A stretch of 64,000 nt of DNA from an uncultured Treponema sp. Lineage in GTDB: Bacteria; Spirochaetota; Spirochaetia; Treponematales; Treponemataceae. Shown one piece after another: positions 15,876 through 24,497 of this stretch. The stretch covers positions 1 through 64,000 of the forward strand of contig CAJUBD010000007.1 in assembly GCA_910584475.1 (NCBI GenBank), given 5' to 3'. Below the pieces are notes generated by a model. The model made no database searches, had not been told where the DNA came from, and worked only from the letters and a program-made list of their open reading frames with translations. The translations under genes were made by a program, and so were the position numbers. The first letter of the stretch is position 1, and every line of letters begins with the position of its first letter.

Positions 15876-17966
15876 TCATTCGAGCGGAGCGAAATACCCG
15901 ATTTCATCGCGACCGCTTCGATTCATTATATATGTTTCCACTTCCACAGGCAAAAACGCGCGTCCCATGTCGGTCTGCAAAGACGACTCGTAGCTGAACA
16001 GATACGTTCCGTTCGGCACTTCAAGCAAGTCTCCGATTACGCCGCCCAATCCTTCGGGACGGAAAACGTAATAGGTCTTTCCGAAAGTGTTTTTGCAAAT
16101 GTAGTTGAATTCCTCGGCAGGCGCACCCCGCTCAAGTTGCACAATGCTGAAAGAGATGCTATTGTTGTTCAAATAAGAGGCGAGGTCGGAAAGTCCGTAA
16201 CGTGAAAACGCGCCTTGTACAAAAACTCCGTCAGTCAAAAAAATCACCGCGCGCTTCGGCTGTGAATTTATCAGATTGTTCGCCGCCATTCTGAGCGCGA
16301 GGTCGAACGAGCAAATTTTGCTTTCTGGAGTTTTGAGCGCGGTGTATGAAAAATCCACAAGACCGCTCGGCGCGCCTTCATATTCCAAAACAGGAATTTC
16401 TCCGCTTGATATGAGCGTGATTTTCCCGACGCCTTGCATCGCCTCGGCGAGTTCCCGCACGGCATGATTTAACGTCTCGCCGTAAACCGAACAGTCCACG
16501 TTGCGGTCGATGATTATCGCGATGTCCTCGCTCGTGTTGGCAAAAGCCGCCCCTTCAAAGCGCAAATTTGAAACTGCGCGACGTCCTTCGCTGATGTAAA
16601 AATTTTCCGCGCGAAGTCCCATCACGGGCTGGCGCATTCGGTTTTGCACGTTCACTTCGATTGAAACTTTTGGAAAATCTTCCGCGTTCACGCGCGAAAT
16701 TTCCACATAAAGTCCGCCAAGCAATTCCGTCATTTTCGACATTATGTAGATTTCATTGTTCTTGAAATCGCTTGCCAAAATATTTCCGTTGAAATCAGGA
16801 AGCGCACAAGTGATTCTTGCGGGCGCATTGCCAGTGAACGCGTTTTCAAAAACTGCGCCCGTTCCCAAATCAATCGAAAAAATCCTGTTCCTGTCGGAAA
16901 CAATAAGCGCATCATTGTCCGCCGAAAATTTCAACGCCTCGGGAAAAGAAAAAGTCTGCTCCGGCACGAGAAGCCCTTCGTAGTTTCCGCTCAAGTCAAA
17001 TTCGTAGACCGCACCGCGAACACAGTCGGCCACGAAAACGCGCTCGTCTTTTATGGCGATTCCCGTCGGACCTTTCAGCCCCGCAAAATCCTCGCTTCGC
17101 CGACCAAAATCGAAGATGCCGTTTCCGTCCTTGTCAAAAACCGCCACGCGCGAATTCCCGAAATCCGTAACATAAATGTTTCCGAGCGAATCCTGCGCCA
17201 GATATTGCGGTCCGACAAACTGCCCGACGCCCCTCCCCTTTTCGCCGATATATTTTTCAAAAAAACCCGATTCGTTCAAAACCGCGATTCTGTCGCCCGC
17301 GCTCTCGCTAACCAAAAGTTTCCCGTCCAAAGCGCGAATCACATCGATCGGACGGTCAAAACCGTTCAGCGGACCTGTCACGCGACGAACGACATTTCCG
17401 TTTATGTCTAGCAGGACAAGCTCGTTGCTTCCATAAGCCGCCACCCAAACAGTTCCGTCGTGATTCGCCAGCACGGAAGTCGGAGACGCGAAAACTTGAT
17501 AATTTCCGTTTTCCGTAGAATTCGTTCCAGCATAACTTCCCGTCTCCGTATAGCGAGGCGACATTTCCGAAGAAGCGTTCACTCGGCGTTCGCGGACGAC
17601 TTCGATTTTGTTTTCCAGGAGAATGCCGCCGTAGCCAGCGTCATGCGCGAACTGCCATTGCTCCAACGCCGTGCCCTCAAGTCCCGCGCGGTAGTAAGAT
17701 TTTCCGAGCCAATCCAAAATAAGATTTTCATCGGGCAAATATGAAAGAGCCTTTTCAAACTGCAATATCGCGTCATTAAATTGACCGCGATAATACGACT
17801 GCACGCCTCGACGGAATTCCTCTTCGGCAAAACCTGCTTCCGCGCTACGTTTGAGCGAACTCGCGTTCGCCGAATCCTCGAACAAATTTTCGGCTCGCTG
17901 CGCGTTGAGCGCGTTTTGCGAAAATACGAGAAAAAATGCAAGCAAAAAAACGAATGACTTTTTCAT
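15876..17966 (-). CDS. Secreted TPR-NHL-VWA protein
   Basis: This 696-residue protein has a signal peptide (MKKSFVFLLAFFLVFSQNALNA), a short TPR pair near 45-110, and about six NHL-type beta-propeller repeats near 145-425. A C-terminal von Willebrand A domain follows near 485-690; its first motif is IAIIIDRNVDCS rather than the usual DxSxS, so metal binding is doubtful. Propeller and VWA domains both mediate protein contacts outside the cytoplasm. The ATG at 17966 overlaps the stop of the upstream TPR gene (ATGA); the frame runs further upstream inside that gene but has no leader there. The partner is unknown. Confidence 0.85.
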   Translation of the reverse strand: MKKSFVFLLAFFLVFSQNALNAQRAENLFEDSANASSLKRSAEAGFAEEEFRRGVQSYYRGQFNDAILQFEKALSYLPDENLILDWLGKSYYRAGLEGTALEQWQFAHDAGYGGILLENKIEVVRERRVNASSEMSPRYTETGSYAGTNSTENGNYQVFASPTSVLANHDGTVWVAAYGSNELVLLDINGNVVRRVTGPLNGFDRPIDVIRALDGKLLVSESAGDRIAVLNESGFFEKYIGEKGRGVGQFVGPQYLAQDSLGNIYVTDFGNSRVAVFDKDGNGIFDFGRRSEDFAGLKGPTGIAIKDERVFVADCVRGAVYEFDLSGNYEGLLVPEQTFSFPEALKFSADNDALIVSDRNRIFSIDLGTGAVFENAFTGNAPARITCALPDFNGNILASDFKNNEIYIMSKMTELLGGLYVEISRVNAEDFPKVSIEVNVQNRMRQPVMGLRAENFYISEGRRAVSNLRFEGAAFANTSEDIAIIIDRNVDCSVYGETLNHAVRELAEAMQGVGKITLISSGEIPVLEYEGAPSGLVDFSYTALKTPESKICSFDLALRMAANNLINSQPKRAVIFLTDGVFVQGAFSRYGLSDLASYLNNNSISFSIVQLERGAPAEEFNYICKNTFGKTYYVFRPEGLGGVIGDLLEVPNGTYLFSYESSLQTDMGRAFLPVEVETYIMNRSGRDEIGYFAPLE

Positions 17967-18646
17967 TCCTGCGCCACAACCTTTTCGAACAAATCGACAT
18001 GGCTTTTTATGACTTCGCTTTCCGGAAGCAATCTTTTTGCCTCGAACAGATATTTTTTCGCCTCGTCCAAAAGCCCCATCTTGAAATAAACCCATCCGAG
18101 CGAATCAAGGCATGCCGGATCTTTCGGCGCATTAGAAACGGCCCTCTTGCAACAACTTAACGCGAGCGACAAGTCGCGGTTTTCCTCGGCAAGCACATAG
18201 CCCATTCCGTTCAAGGCCGTGACATTGTTCGTGTCTTCCTCAAGCGAACGCGAATATAAGTCGAGGCAAGTTTCGATGTCCTGATTTTCCCAATGAAGAT
18301 ACGCGAGCGAAGAAAGGACGTTCGCGGTGTTGTATCCGATTTCCAAAAGCTTGCTTAACTCGAAATCCGCCAAACGCTTTCGGCCGCTTTTCACATAGAT
18401 TATCGCGAGAATGTATCGGCACTGCAAAATGCGCTCGTAGTCATGTCCGCTTGTCACCACCTGTTCCAAATACAAAAGCGCGTCATCGTACCTTTCCAAC
18501 CGCGCGTAGCAAAGCCCGATGTAATACGCCAAATCCATTCCGTCCACATCTGCGCCTTCGGAAACCGAAAGGAAAAAAGCCAACGCGTCGCCATATTTTT
18601 TTTTGGCGTAAAGCGAGATTCCTTCCGACAAAACTGACTTCCCCAT
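17963..18646 (-). CDS. Tetratricopeptide repeat protein
   Basis: The 227-residue protein consists almost entirely of five or six TPR units, with clear YYIGLCYARLERYDDALLYL, NGMGYVLAEENRDLSLALSC and DSLGWVYFKMGLLDEAKKYL motifs. It has no signal peptide, so it is probably cytoplasmic. TPR arrays bind partner proteins. It overlaps the following TPR-NHL-VWA gene by four bases and is likely coupled to it. A promoter with TTGACA and TATTCT lies just upstream, and GGGTGG precedes the ATG. Confidence 0.88.
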   Translation of the reverse strand: MGKSVLSEGISLYAKKKYGDALAFFLSVSEGADVDGMDLAYYIGLCYARLERYDDALLYLEQVVTSGHDYERILQCRYILAIIYVKSGRKRLADFELSKLLEIGYNTANVLSSLAYLHWENQDIETCLDLYSRSLEEDTNNVTALNGMGYVLAEENRDLSLALSCCKRAVSNAPKDPACLDSLGWVYFKMGLLDEAKKYLFEAKRLLPESEVIKSHVDLFEKVVAQE

Positions 18647-18663
18647 AAATCCACCCTAAATAT

Positions 18664-18692
18664 AGAATAAAATATTAATCGCAGATTGTCAA
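18664..18692 (-). promoter_or_regulatory. Promoter of the TPR gene pair
   Basis: On the minus strand, TTGACA (18687-18692), 17 bases, TATTCT (18664-18669). It begins directly after the surE stop codon, so the TPR pair has its own promoter even though surE precedes it on the same strand. Confidence 0.7.
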
Positions 18693-19490
18693 TCAAAAAT
18701 TGAAAATAATCGAATCCATTTCGCCAGCGTCCAATTGCTCGGCAAGAACGCGAGTTACAGAAAGTGCGCCTTCGCAAAGCGCGTCGTAGTCCGAATATTT
18801 TCGCGACGATGAAATCACTTTTCCGCCGGAAAATTTCCGCTCGAAAATTCCGTTCCCTTTCGGCAAAAGAATTATCTTGTCGTTGGCATATTCGCGGAAC
18901 GAAATCCCGGAAAATCGCGCCGACTTGTACGGCTCTTCCTGCGAATGTCCGTTCACATTGACGAAGCAGCATGGATTTTCAGGCATGGACATTTCGTCCG
19001 CCACGACGCACATTTTCGCGAAATTGTCAAGGTTCTTCGCGGCAAAATCCGCCATCGCAGAATAAAAATATTTTTCGCGCGGAGTGAAAGGCTCGCCGTC
19101 ATGCTCTTCCACCATCACGCTCAAAGCGACCGCCGGTATTCCCATGAAAACCGCCTGGCGCGCCGCGCCGCATGTTCCCGAATACACGATGTCGAGTCCG
19201 ATGTTCGGACCTTGATTTATTCCCGAAAGCACGAGGTCGATTTTTGGAAAAACATCGCTTTTCAGCGCGGCCATCACGCAGTCGGCTGGCGTTCCAGTAC
19301 AAGTGTATTCGCTGTCGCTGATTTTTCTCACTTCCACGCCGCTTCCTAAATTGATGCAATGGCTCGCCCCGCTCCGATTTTCAGAAGGCGCGAAAACCAT
19401 TACATTGTGTCCGTCCAAAAGAAGCCGCCGCTTTAGAGAGTTTATTCCGGGCGCGGAAAATCCGTCGTCATTAGTCAAAAGCAAATTCAA
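18693..19490 (-). CDS. surE: 5'/3'-nucleotidase SurE
   Basis: The 265-residue protein opens with the family signature MNLLLTNDDG (metal ligands Asp8 and Asp9), followed by APSENRSGASH near residue 35-45 and SGINQGPNIG near 93-102. SurE removes phosphate from nucleoside 5'- and 3'-monophosphates in stationary-phase metabolism. No clear Shine-Dalgarno sequence is seen before the ATG. A family C palindromic element lies between it and the galactokinase-like gene upstream. Confidence 0.94.
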   Translation of the reverse strand: MNLLLTNDDGFSAPGINSLKRRLLLDGHNVMVFAPSENRSGASHCINLGSGVEVRKISDSEYTCTGTPADCVMAALKSDVFPKIDLVLSGINQGPNIGLDIVYSGTCGAARQAVFMGIPAVALSVMVEEHDGEPFTPREKYFYSAMADFAAKNLDNFAKMCVVADEMSMPENPCCFVNVNGHSQEEPYKSARFSGISFREYANDKIILLPKGNGIFERKFSGGKVISSSRKYSDYDALCEGALSVTRVLAEQLDAGEMDSIIFNF

Positions 19491-19525
19491 ACTTTAAATA
19501 CCTCACTACTCACTATTAAATATTC

Positions 19526-19616
19526 AGTCGCAACTCTTCGAGTTGCTTAACGAGTTTTCGTTTGCTCGCAAAACTCGCATTTTGTTCGCTTCGCTCACAA
19601 AACCACAAAAACTCGC
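19526..19616 (+). repeat. Family C palindromic element
   Basis: Hairpin 1 is GCAACTC-TTC-GAGTTGC (19530-19546). The linker TTAACGAG leads into hairpin 2 (GAGTTTT/AAAACTC), followed by hairpin 3 (TTGTTCGCTTCGCTCACAA). The whole from CGAGTTTT to AAAACTCG can also close as a long outer stem. The same order recurs at 41461-41553 and, reversed, at 61258-61352. It lies between two same-strand genes, at the 3' end of the galactokinase-like gene. Confidence 0.8.
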
Positions 19617-19628
19617 AACTATTCACTA

Positions 19629-20858
19629 TTAGATATTCACTCTCACCGAGTGCGCGCCTTTCGCGCCCTTTACTTCGTACATGAGCGGCTCCAATCCAAA
19701 AATGCGCGTGTAGCCCAAAAGATTCTTTTTGTACGTTTCAACGTCGCCGTCTCTGACGAAAGCGTAAAGGCAGCAGCCCAATCCCTTCCCAATTACGCGC
19801 CCGCAAGTTACAGGCTCGCGGATGTCCTGCAAATTCGGCTCAAGTTCGCCCACGCGCTTTAGAATCCAGTCGATTTCAGGACAAGAAACATTGTAGTTTT
19901 CGCGGAGCAAAACATGGCTTTTGTTCACCGCGCGCGCGAATTTCGCGAACTTTCCTTTTTTTATTCCATCCACCGCGTCCAAAACGCAGCCGTGCTCGTA
20001 GATTATGTACAAAAGTTTCCTCCGCATGTCTTCGCTCACCACGGAGAGTTCCAAATTCATTTCGGTCGGATTCGTGTTGTAGACCCAGCCGCCCAAAACG
20101 CCGCGCTTCCTATCCTTAAGGTCGCCGAGCAAAAGCGCGTTTTCCGGCTCCCGCACAATTTCATCGCTCGCATAGCGCGGAACGCCAGCGTCCGTTAGGA
20201 TAATTTTGTAGCCCTCGAAATCCAACGGAATGATTTCGAAAGTCTGCTTGGAATAATCCGTCAAGACGACAGAATTCGGCTCGGAAAAAAGAGCCGTAAA
20301 ATTGTCGGCAATGAGATTGTCGGTTTTGAGAAAATTGCGGTTGGCCTTTTCCAAAACCTTCAAAAGCTGCGCGTCCGAGCAGTTCAGTCGAAACGCCTTT
20401 TTTACGGCAAGCGCGACGCCCGCCTTCATCGCGGAAACTATTCCGAACCCCGGCGTAGACGGCGTTTCCGAATAAACCGTGAGATTCATTCCAGAAAGTT
20501 TGAATTCCATCGCCAAAAATCCATACAAAACCGCCTTGACAGAATTGAGCCAATGCTCCTCCTTCTTGGACTTGACATTCGAAATGTCGAATTTCCTGCG
20601 CTCATCGCGATGAACGAAAAATAATTTCACCGAACTGTCCTCGCGCGGCGAAATCGCGACGAAAACATTCAAGTTTACAGCCATCGAAAGAGTCTTGTCC
20701 TTAAAAAACCAGCACGAACGTTCGCCCATTATATTGAAGCGTCCAGGAGCTGAAACCACGACCTTTGGAAACTCGCCATACTCTTTCCTATGCGCATCAT
20801 ACACACCTTTTATGCTCGCCATCTTTCCCATCCAAATCGACAATTTAATGTCATTCAA
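19629..20858 (-). CDS. Galactokinase-like GHMP kinase
   Basis: This 409-residue protein has the GalK N-terminal motif APGRFNIMGE near residue 38-47. A degenerate phosphate loop (TPGFGIVSAMKAG instead of the Ser-rich GHMP loop) and the catalytic-Asp region ADNFTALF near 190 follow, with a third GHMP motif GKGLGCCLYAFV near residue 360. The expected reaction is ATP-dependent phosphorylation of galactose at C1, but the altered loop leaves substrate and activity uncertain. No galT or galE is nearby. The ATG at 20858 has no clear Shine-Dalgarno sequence; GGATGG before the ATG at 20822 makes that shorter start plausible. Confidence 0.8.
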   Translation of the reverse strand: MNDIKLSIWMGKMASIKGVYDAHRKEYGEFPKVVVSAPGRFNIMGERSCWFFKDKTLSMAVNLNVFVAISPREDSSVKLFFVHRDERRKFDISNVKSKKEEHWLNSVKAVLYGFLAMEFKLSGMNLTVYSETPSTPGFGIVSAMKAGVALAVKKAFRLNCSDAQLLKVLEKANRNFLKTDNLIADNFTALFSEPNSVVLTDYSKQTFEIIPLDFEGYKIILTDAGVPRYASDEIVREPENALLLGDLKDRKRGVLGGWVYNTNPTEMNLELSVVSEDMRRKLLYIIYEHGCVLDAVDGIKKGKFAKFARAVNKSHVLLRENYNVSCPEIDWILKRVGELEPNLQDIREPVTCGRVIGKGLGCCLYAFVRDGDVETYKKNLLGYTRIFGLEPLMYEVKGAKGAHSVRVNI

Positions 20859-20899
20859 CTTGCTTTATTTTACAAAATGCAATAGAATATTATATCACA

Positions 20900-22675
20900 A
20901 TGAATGTATTTTTTCAAGTTTTTTGCGCAACTTTTTCAGGAATATTGACTTCTCTCGCGATCCCCAACGAAACGCTTCGTTTAGGCTCGCCGATTTTCGC
21001 CGCAGTCGCGCTCGTTCCGCTATACATCGCAGTGCGAGACGCAAGGTCATACAAAAACGCGGCGGCCTTGTTCGCGATCGACGCGCTCATCACCCACCTT
21101 TTGTCGAGCTTTTGGCTTGCGAATTTCAAGGACTTCGCTATTTTCACGCTCGGCGCGTCGGCTTTCGGCACGGCTTGCATCGAAGCGATGGCCGCATGCC
21201 TTTTTTTCGCGCCTTTAAAAAAAACGCAGGGAATTTCCAGAAAGAAAATTTTCGCGCAAAGGGCTTCGCTTCCGAGCGCGGATTTTTCCTCGCAAAATAT
21301 AAATTTCAAAATTTTTTGGTTCGCCTGCGTGCGCGTCGTCTACGAATGGGCGAAATCCACGGGATTTTTGGCATATCCGTGGGGAACGCTTTCGATGGGC
21401 GCATTCCGCGCAAAAACATTGATGCAAAGCGCGGACATTTTCGGCACTTACGGAATAACATTTTTGTTCGCGTTCATTTCAGGAACGCTTGCAGAAACGA
21501 TAATTTCGCTCCGCTACGAAAAAAAATTCGCGAGGAAAGAAATTTGCCACTGCCAAAGATGCGCCATATTCTTGCTCGCATGCTTTGCAATTTACGGCGC
21601 GTTCCGCCTCAGGCAGGAGAGAAAGGTTGTAAAGACTTTGAACGCCGTCTTGGTCCAGCAAAACCGCGATCCATGGGTGGACAAAGACGACTCCGAAAGC
21701 ATAATGACTTCAATCGAGCTTACGGAAAACGGAATTGAAGAATTCGCCGAAGAAGGCACAAGGCCGGACATCGTAGTCTGGAGCGAAGCGGTCTTGCGCT
21801 CCGCGTTTCCAAACGCCTACATACGATACAGCGTCCGCCCGCAAGACCGCCCTTTGATTCCATTCATCAAAGAATGCAATGTTCCGTTTTTAATCGGCGG
21901 CTCTTTTACGCTCGAGCCGAAAAACAGCAGGCACGCGAATTCGGCTTTGATGTTCGACAAAGAAGGAATTTTCCGGGGATATTATGGAAAGACGCACCTT
22001 GTGCCTTTTGCGGAAGTCATTCCCGGAGTAGAATATCCGCTCGTGAGCGCATTCATGAAAAAAGTCGTGGGATTTTCAAACGGCTGGTTTCCGGGAAACG
22101 AATTCACGCTTTTCGAATTGGAAGCGGATGCCGCGGAGGACAAGGGAAATCCGCCTTCAAAAATAATCGACTTGAGCCTAGATGCCGTTTCCGCGCAAAA
22201 ACCGCCTGAAAGGACGAAGGTCAGGATTTCCACGCCGATATGCTTCGAAGACGCTTTCCCCGACATTTGCGGTCCGTTTCACGCGCTTGGAGCGGAACTA
22301 TTCTTGAACATCACCGACGACTCGTGGTCAAAGACATATTCGGCAGAATACCAGCATTTCGTAGTGGCGGCATTCCGTTCCATCGAATACCGCACTACCC
22401 TCGTACGCTCGACAAACTCAGGCCTTACGGCGGTGGTCGATCCTTGCGGGCGCATCCTAGACTCGATTCCGCTCTTTGAAAAAGCGTATTTGTGCGCGAG
22501 GATTCCGATTTTCCAATGGAGAGAAACCGTGTATTCTCGCTACACGAATTGGTTCGTGCACTTGATTTTGATTTTCATGGCGTTCGTCTGCGCCCGCACC
22601 GCGTCTCGAATCGAAGAAAAGCCAAAGCGCACCACATTGCGCGAATGCATACAATCCGCATTGAAAGAGATTTAA
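20900..22675 (+). CDS. lnt: Apolipoprotein N-acyltransferase
   Basis: The 591-residue protein has an N-terminal block of about six membrane segments, a nitrilase-fold domain in residues 245-540 and a last membrane helix near 550-570. The catalytic triad is seen as Glu in VVWSEAVL (about 297), Lys in YGKTHLVP (about 363) and Cys in ICFEDAFP (about 448). It adds the third acyl chain to lipoproteins at the outer face of the inner membrane, consistent with the several lipobox proteins in the window. A stretch of about 30 residues near 413-443 appears to be an extra loop before the Cys motif. No Shine-Dalgarno sequence is visible; TTGCTT/TAGAAT lies 11 bases before the ATG. Confidence 0.93.
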   Translation: MNVFFQVFCATFSGILTSLAIPNETLRLGSPIFAAVALVPLYIAVRDARSYKNAAALFAIDALITHLLSSFWLANFKDFAIFTLGASAFGTACIEAMAACLFFAPLKKTQGISRKKIFAQRASLPSADFSSQNINFKIFWFACVRVVYEWAKSTGFLAYPWGTLSMGAFRAKTLMQSADIFGTYGITFLFAFISGTLAETIISLRYEKKFARKEICHCQRCAIFLLACFAIYGAFRLRQERKVVKTLNAVLVQQNRDPWVDKDDSESIMTSIELTENGIEEFAEEGTRPDIVVWSEAVLRSAFPNAYIRYSVRPQDRPLIPFIKECNVPFLIGGSFTLEPKNSRHANSALMFDKEGIFRGYYGKTHLVPFAEVIPGVEYPLVSAFMKKVVGFSNGWFPGNEFTLFELEADAAEDKGNPPSKIIDLSLDAVSAQKPPERTKVRISTPICFEDAFPDICGPFHALGAELFLNITDDSWSKTYSAEYQHFVVAAFRSIEYRTTLVRSTNSGLTAVVDPCGRILDSIPLFEKAYLCARIPIFQWRETVYSRYTNWFVHLILIFMAFVCARTASRIEEKPKRTTLRECIQSALKEI

Positions 22676-22694
22676 AAAAAATGCCGCAAACATA

Positions 22695-22723
22695 TTGACA
22701 CTTTTTTAAATTTCTGATAGTAT
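22695..22723 (+). promoter_or_regulatory. Promoter of tRNA-Met
   Basis: TTGACA (22695-22700), 17 bases, TAGTAT (22718-22723), ten bases before the tRNA. TATAAA at 22721 is an alternative -10 with a long spacer. Confidence 0.65.
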
Positions 22724-22733
22724 AAAATCTCAC

Positions 22734-22806
22734 GGCGGAATAGCTCAGTCGGTAGAGCACACGGCTCATATCCGTGATGTCTATGGTTCGATCCCATATT
22801 CCGCTA
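22734..22806 (+). tRNA. tRNA-Met (CAT anticodon)
   Basis: A 73-base cloverleaf. The acceptor arm GGCGGAA pairs with TTCCGCT (G-U at the end), the D arm is GCTC/GAGC, the anticodon arm is CACGG-CTCATAT-CCGTG, the T arm is TATGG-TTCGATC-CCATA and the discriminator is A. CCA is not encoded. The G1 pair and non-initiator anticodon stem point to elongator Met; a lysidine-modified tRNA-Ile with CAT cannot be fully excluded. Confidence 0.93.
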
Positions 22807-22811
22807 AAAAA

Positions 22812-22970
22812 ACTCCTTATTTTGCGACAGCGAACGAATTGTCAAATTCGAGAACTGTCGCAAACGCGATTTCGCAATAAAGCGAGAAATCGCAGTGGAC
22901 AAGCGAGTTTTCGCAGAAAACTCGAAGTTAAAATCCGCACGCAATTTTAGTGCGGATTTTAAACGCTCGC
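22812..22970 (-). repeat. Family A element after tRNA-Met
   Basis: All four modules occur in reverse order. M1 is GCGACAG/CTGTCGC (22824-22861). M2 is GCGATTTC (22866-22873) with GAAATCGC (22886-22893). M3 is CGAGTTTTC (22904-22912) with GAAAACTCG (22916-22924). M4 is AAAATCCGCAC (22930-22940) with GTGCGGATTTT (22950-22960). It follows the tRNA directly and separates it from convergent tyrA, so it may also end their transcripts. Confidence 0.8.
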
Positions 22971-23166
22971 TTTACGCGTGCTTTTTTTTACATCGAGTTT
23001 TTGTTTTCCGCTTGAAACTTCGCTTTGCGGCTCGTTGCGAGTGCGCTAGGCTCGCATTTTTGTTCGCTTCGCTCACAAAAAAGCACAAAAACTCGCGCCA
23101 TTCCTTTACGCGAGCGCACAGTTTCGCAACAAAGCGAGAACCGACAGTCAATAATCAGAACTGCGG
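22971..23166 (+). repeat. Partial family C element before the tyrA end
   Basis: CGAGTTTTTG near 22999 and CAAAAACTCG near 23089 form an outer stem enclosing TTTGTTCGCTTCGCTCACAAA, as in the family C copies at 19526 and 41461. A CTTGAAACTTCG stretch inside is shared with the family B leader elements near 48200 and 63810. No gene is seen. Confidence 0.6.
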
Positions 23167-24063
23167 CTATTTCGCCGAAGTTCTGACGGCTCCCATTTTC
23201 AATCTTTTTTCGCGCGTGTCCTCCAAAAGGCTTTTCAGATTTTCCGCGTCGTCATTTTTAATGAGGTTCTTGAAACGTCCTATTTGCATCTCGAAATTTG
23301 AAATGTGCTCCACCAATTTTTCCTTGTTCGCCAAAAAAAGTTCCGTCCAAAGCGGCGCGTTTATCATCGCGATTCTCGTCAAGTCCTCGAAACTTCCTCC
23401 GCCAAACGCCGTGATGCTTTCGTCCGCCGCGCTTTCCACCAACGCCGCCGCGATGACATGACAGAGCTGCGAAGTGAAGCCGATTTTGTAGTCGTGAGTA
23501 TCGCACGATGTTTCCGTGATGCGCGAAAACCCCATCGCCACGATGAGGCTTCGCATGAGGTCGAGATTTTCTGCCTTGTTTTCCGTGCGCGGAATCAAAA
23601 TGTAATTCCTGCCGATGAAAAATCTTTCGTTCGAATTGGCGTAGCCTTCCTTTTCACCGCCCGCCATCGGATGCCCGATTATGAAGTCGACGTCGCCCCG
23701 CAAAATTTCTGGAAGCGATTTTTCAAAGATTCCCTTTACGCCGCTGATGTCAGTGACGATTGAGCCAGCCTTGAAAAAATCGCGGTTGTCGCGCAGAAAT
23801 TCTACCGTGGCGTGCGGATAGAGGCAAATGAAAACGAAGTCGCATTCGCAAAGCATTTCCTGAACGCAGTCCGAAGTGAAGGTTTTGTCCGCCACGCCTT
23901 CGTGAAGCGCGGCTTCGAGGCAGGCGACGCTTCTGTTGCATGCGAAAATTTTTCCAGTCGCATCGGCGCGAGAAAGCACGTTCGCGCGAATCGACTTCGC
24001 GAACGAGCCGCCCATAATTCCCATGCCGACAATTCCGTAAGTCATGTCCTTCAAGTCTTTCAT
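23167..24063 (-). CDS. tyrA: Prephenate dehydrogenase
   Basis: The 298-residue protein has a Rossmann NAD(P) site (YGIVGMGIMGGSFA near 9-22), CDFVFICLYP near 78 and GHPMAGGEKEGY near 130, the prephenate-binding signature. A helical C-terminal dimerisation domain follows. It oxidatively decarboxylates prephenate (or arogenate) on the way to tyrosine; aroC in this window supplies chorismate. No chorismate mutase or ACT domain is fused. GGATGG about ten bases before 24063 supports this start; the frame itself continues upstream through the end of the ParB-like gene. Confidence 0.9.
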   Translation of the reverse strand: MKDLKDMTYGIVGMGIMGGSFAKSIRANVLSRADATGKIFACNRSVACLEAALHEGVADKTFTSDCVQEMLCECDFVFICLYPHATVEFLRDNRDFFKAGSIVTDISGVKGIFEKSLPEILRGDVDFIIGHPMAGGEKEGYANSNERFFIGRNYILIPRTENKAENLDLMRSLIVAMGFSRITETSCDTHDYKIGFTSQLCHVIAAALVESAADESITAFGGGSFEDLTRIAMINAPLWTELFLANKEKLVEHISNFEMQIGRFKNLIKNDDAENLKSLLEDTREKRLKMGAVRTSAK

Positions 24064-24083
24064 TTTAATTTTCCATCCAAATC

Positions 24084-24494
24084 CTACGCGCGTCTGAACA
24101 AACTCTTCAGGGCACGAACGACGCGCGCGAAAAACGCCTTTATCGCATTCCAAATGCGCTGGAAAAAACTGGGGTTTCGCAGACGCTCAAGCCGCTTGTA
24201 GCCCTCGAGCAGTTCCTCGTCGGTAAATTCCTTGCGCTGATTGTTTTCTTCGATTTCCATTTCCAATTGGGAAAGTTCGCTCAAATTGTCGAGGATGTTC
24301 GCGTTGATGCTTGTCCAGCCGATGGCCTTTGCCGCCTCGAGCCTGCGCTCGCCCGCCACAAGTTCATACTTGCTGTTCAGCGTGATTGGATTCAAAAGTC
24401 CGTATCGGCGAAGACTGTTCTTCAAATCCTCGAGGCTGCCCAAATCCTTCCTCACGCGGCGTTTTACTTTTATGTCCTTTATACTTACGAGCAT
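24084..24494 (-). CDS. Small ParB-N-domain protein with basic amphipathic tail
   Basis: At 136 residues it carries a ParB/Spo0J N-terminal (ParB/Srx) fold: VSIKDIKVKRR, LKNSLRRYGLLNPITL, and the signature LVAGERRLEAAKAIGW near 46-61, followed by ENNQRKEFTDEEL. The helix-turn-helix half of true ParB is missing. The C-terminus is instead an amphipathic helix of aromatic and Arg/Lys residues (FFQRIWNAIKAFFARV and beyond), which could bind membrane. It lies three bases after the PBP1A gene and 20 before tyrA. A chromosome-partition role is not supported by context; a regulatory, CTP-binding role at the membrane is a guess. Confidence 0.8.
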   Translation of the reverse strand: MLVSIKDIKVKRRVRKDLGSLEDLKNSLRRYGLLNPITLNSKYELVAGERRLEAAKAIGWTSINANILDNLSELSQLEMEIEENNQRKEFTDEELLEGYKRLERLRNPSFFQRIWNAIKAFFARVVRALKSLFRRA

Positions 24495-24497
24495 TTT

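Noticed and set aside
9000..20000. Horizontal island or prophage
   Set aside because: No integrase, transposase, attachment repeats or shift in composition; genes are core functions or envelope proteins.
22734..22806. Initiator tRNA-fMet
   Set aside because: The first pair is G-U rather than a C-A type mismatch and the anticodon stem lacks the three G-C pairs of initiators.
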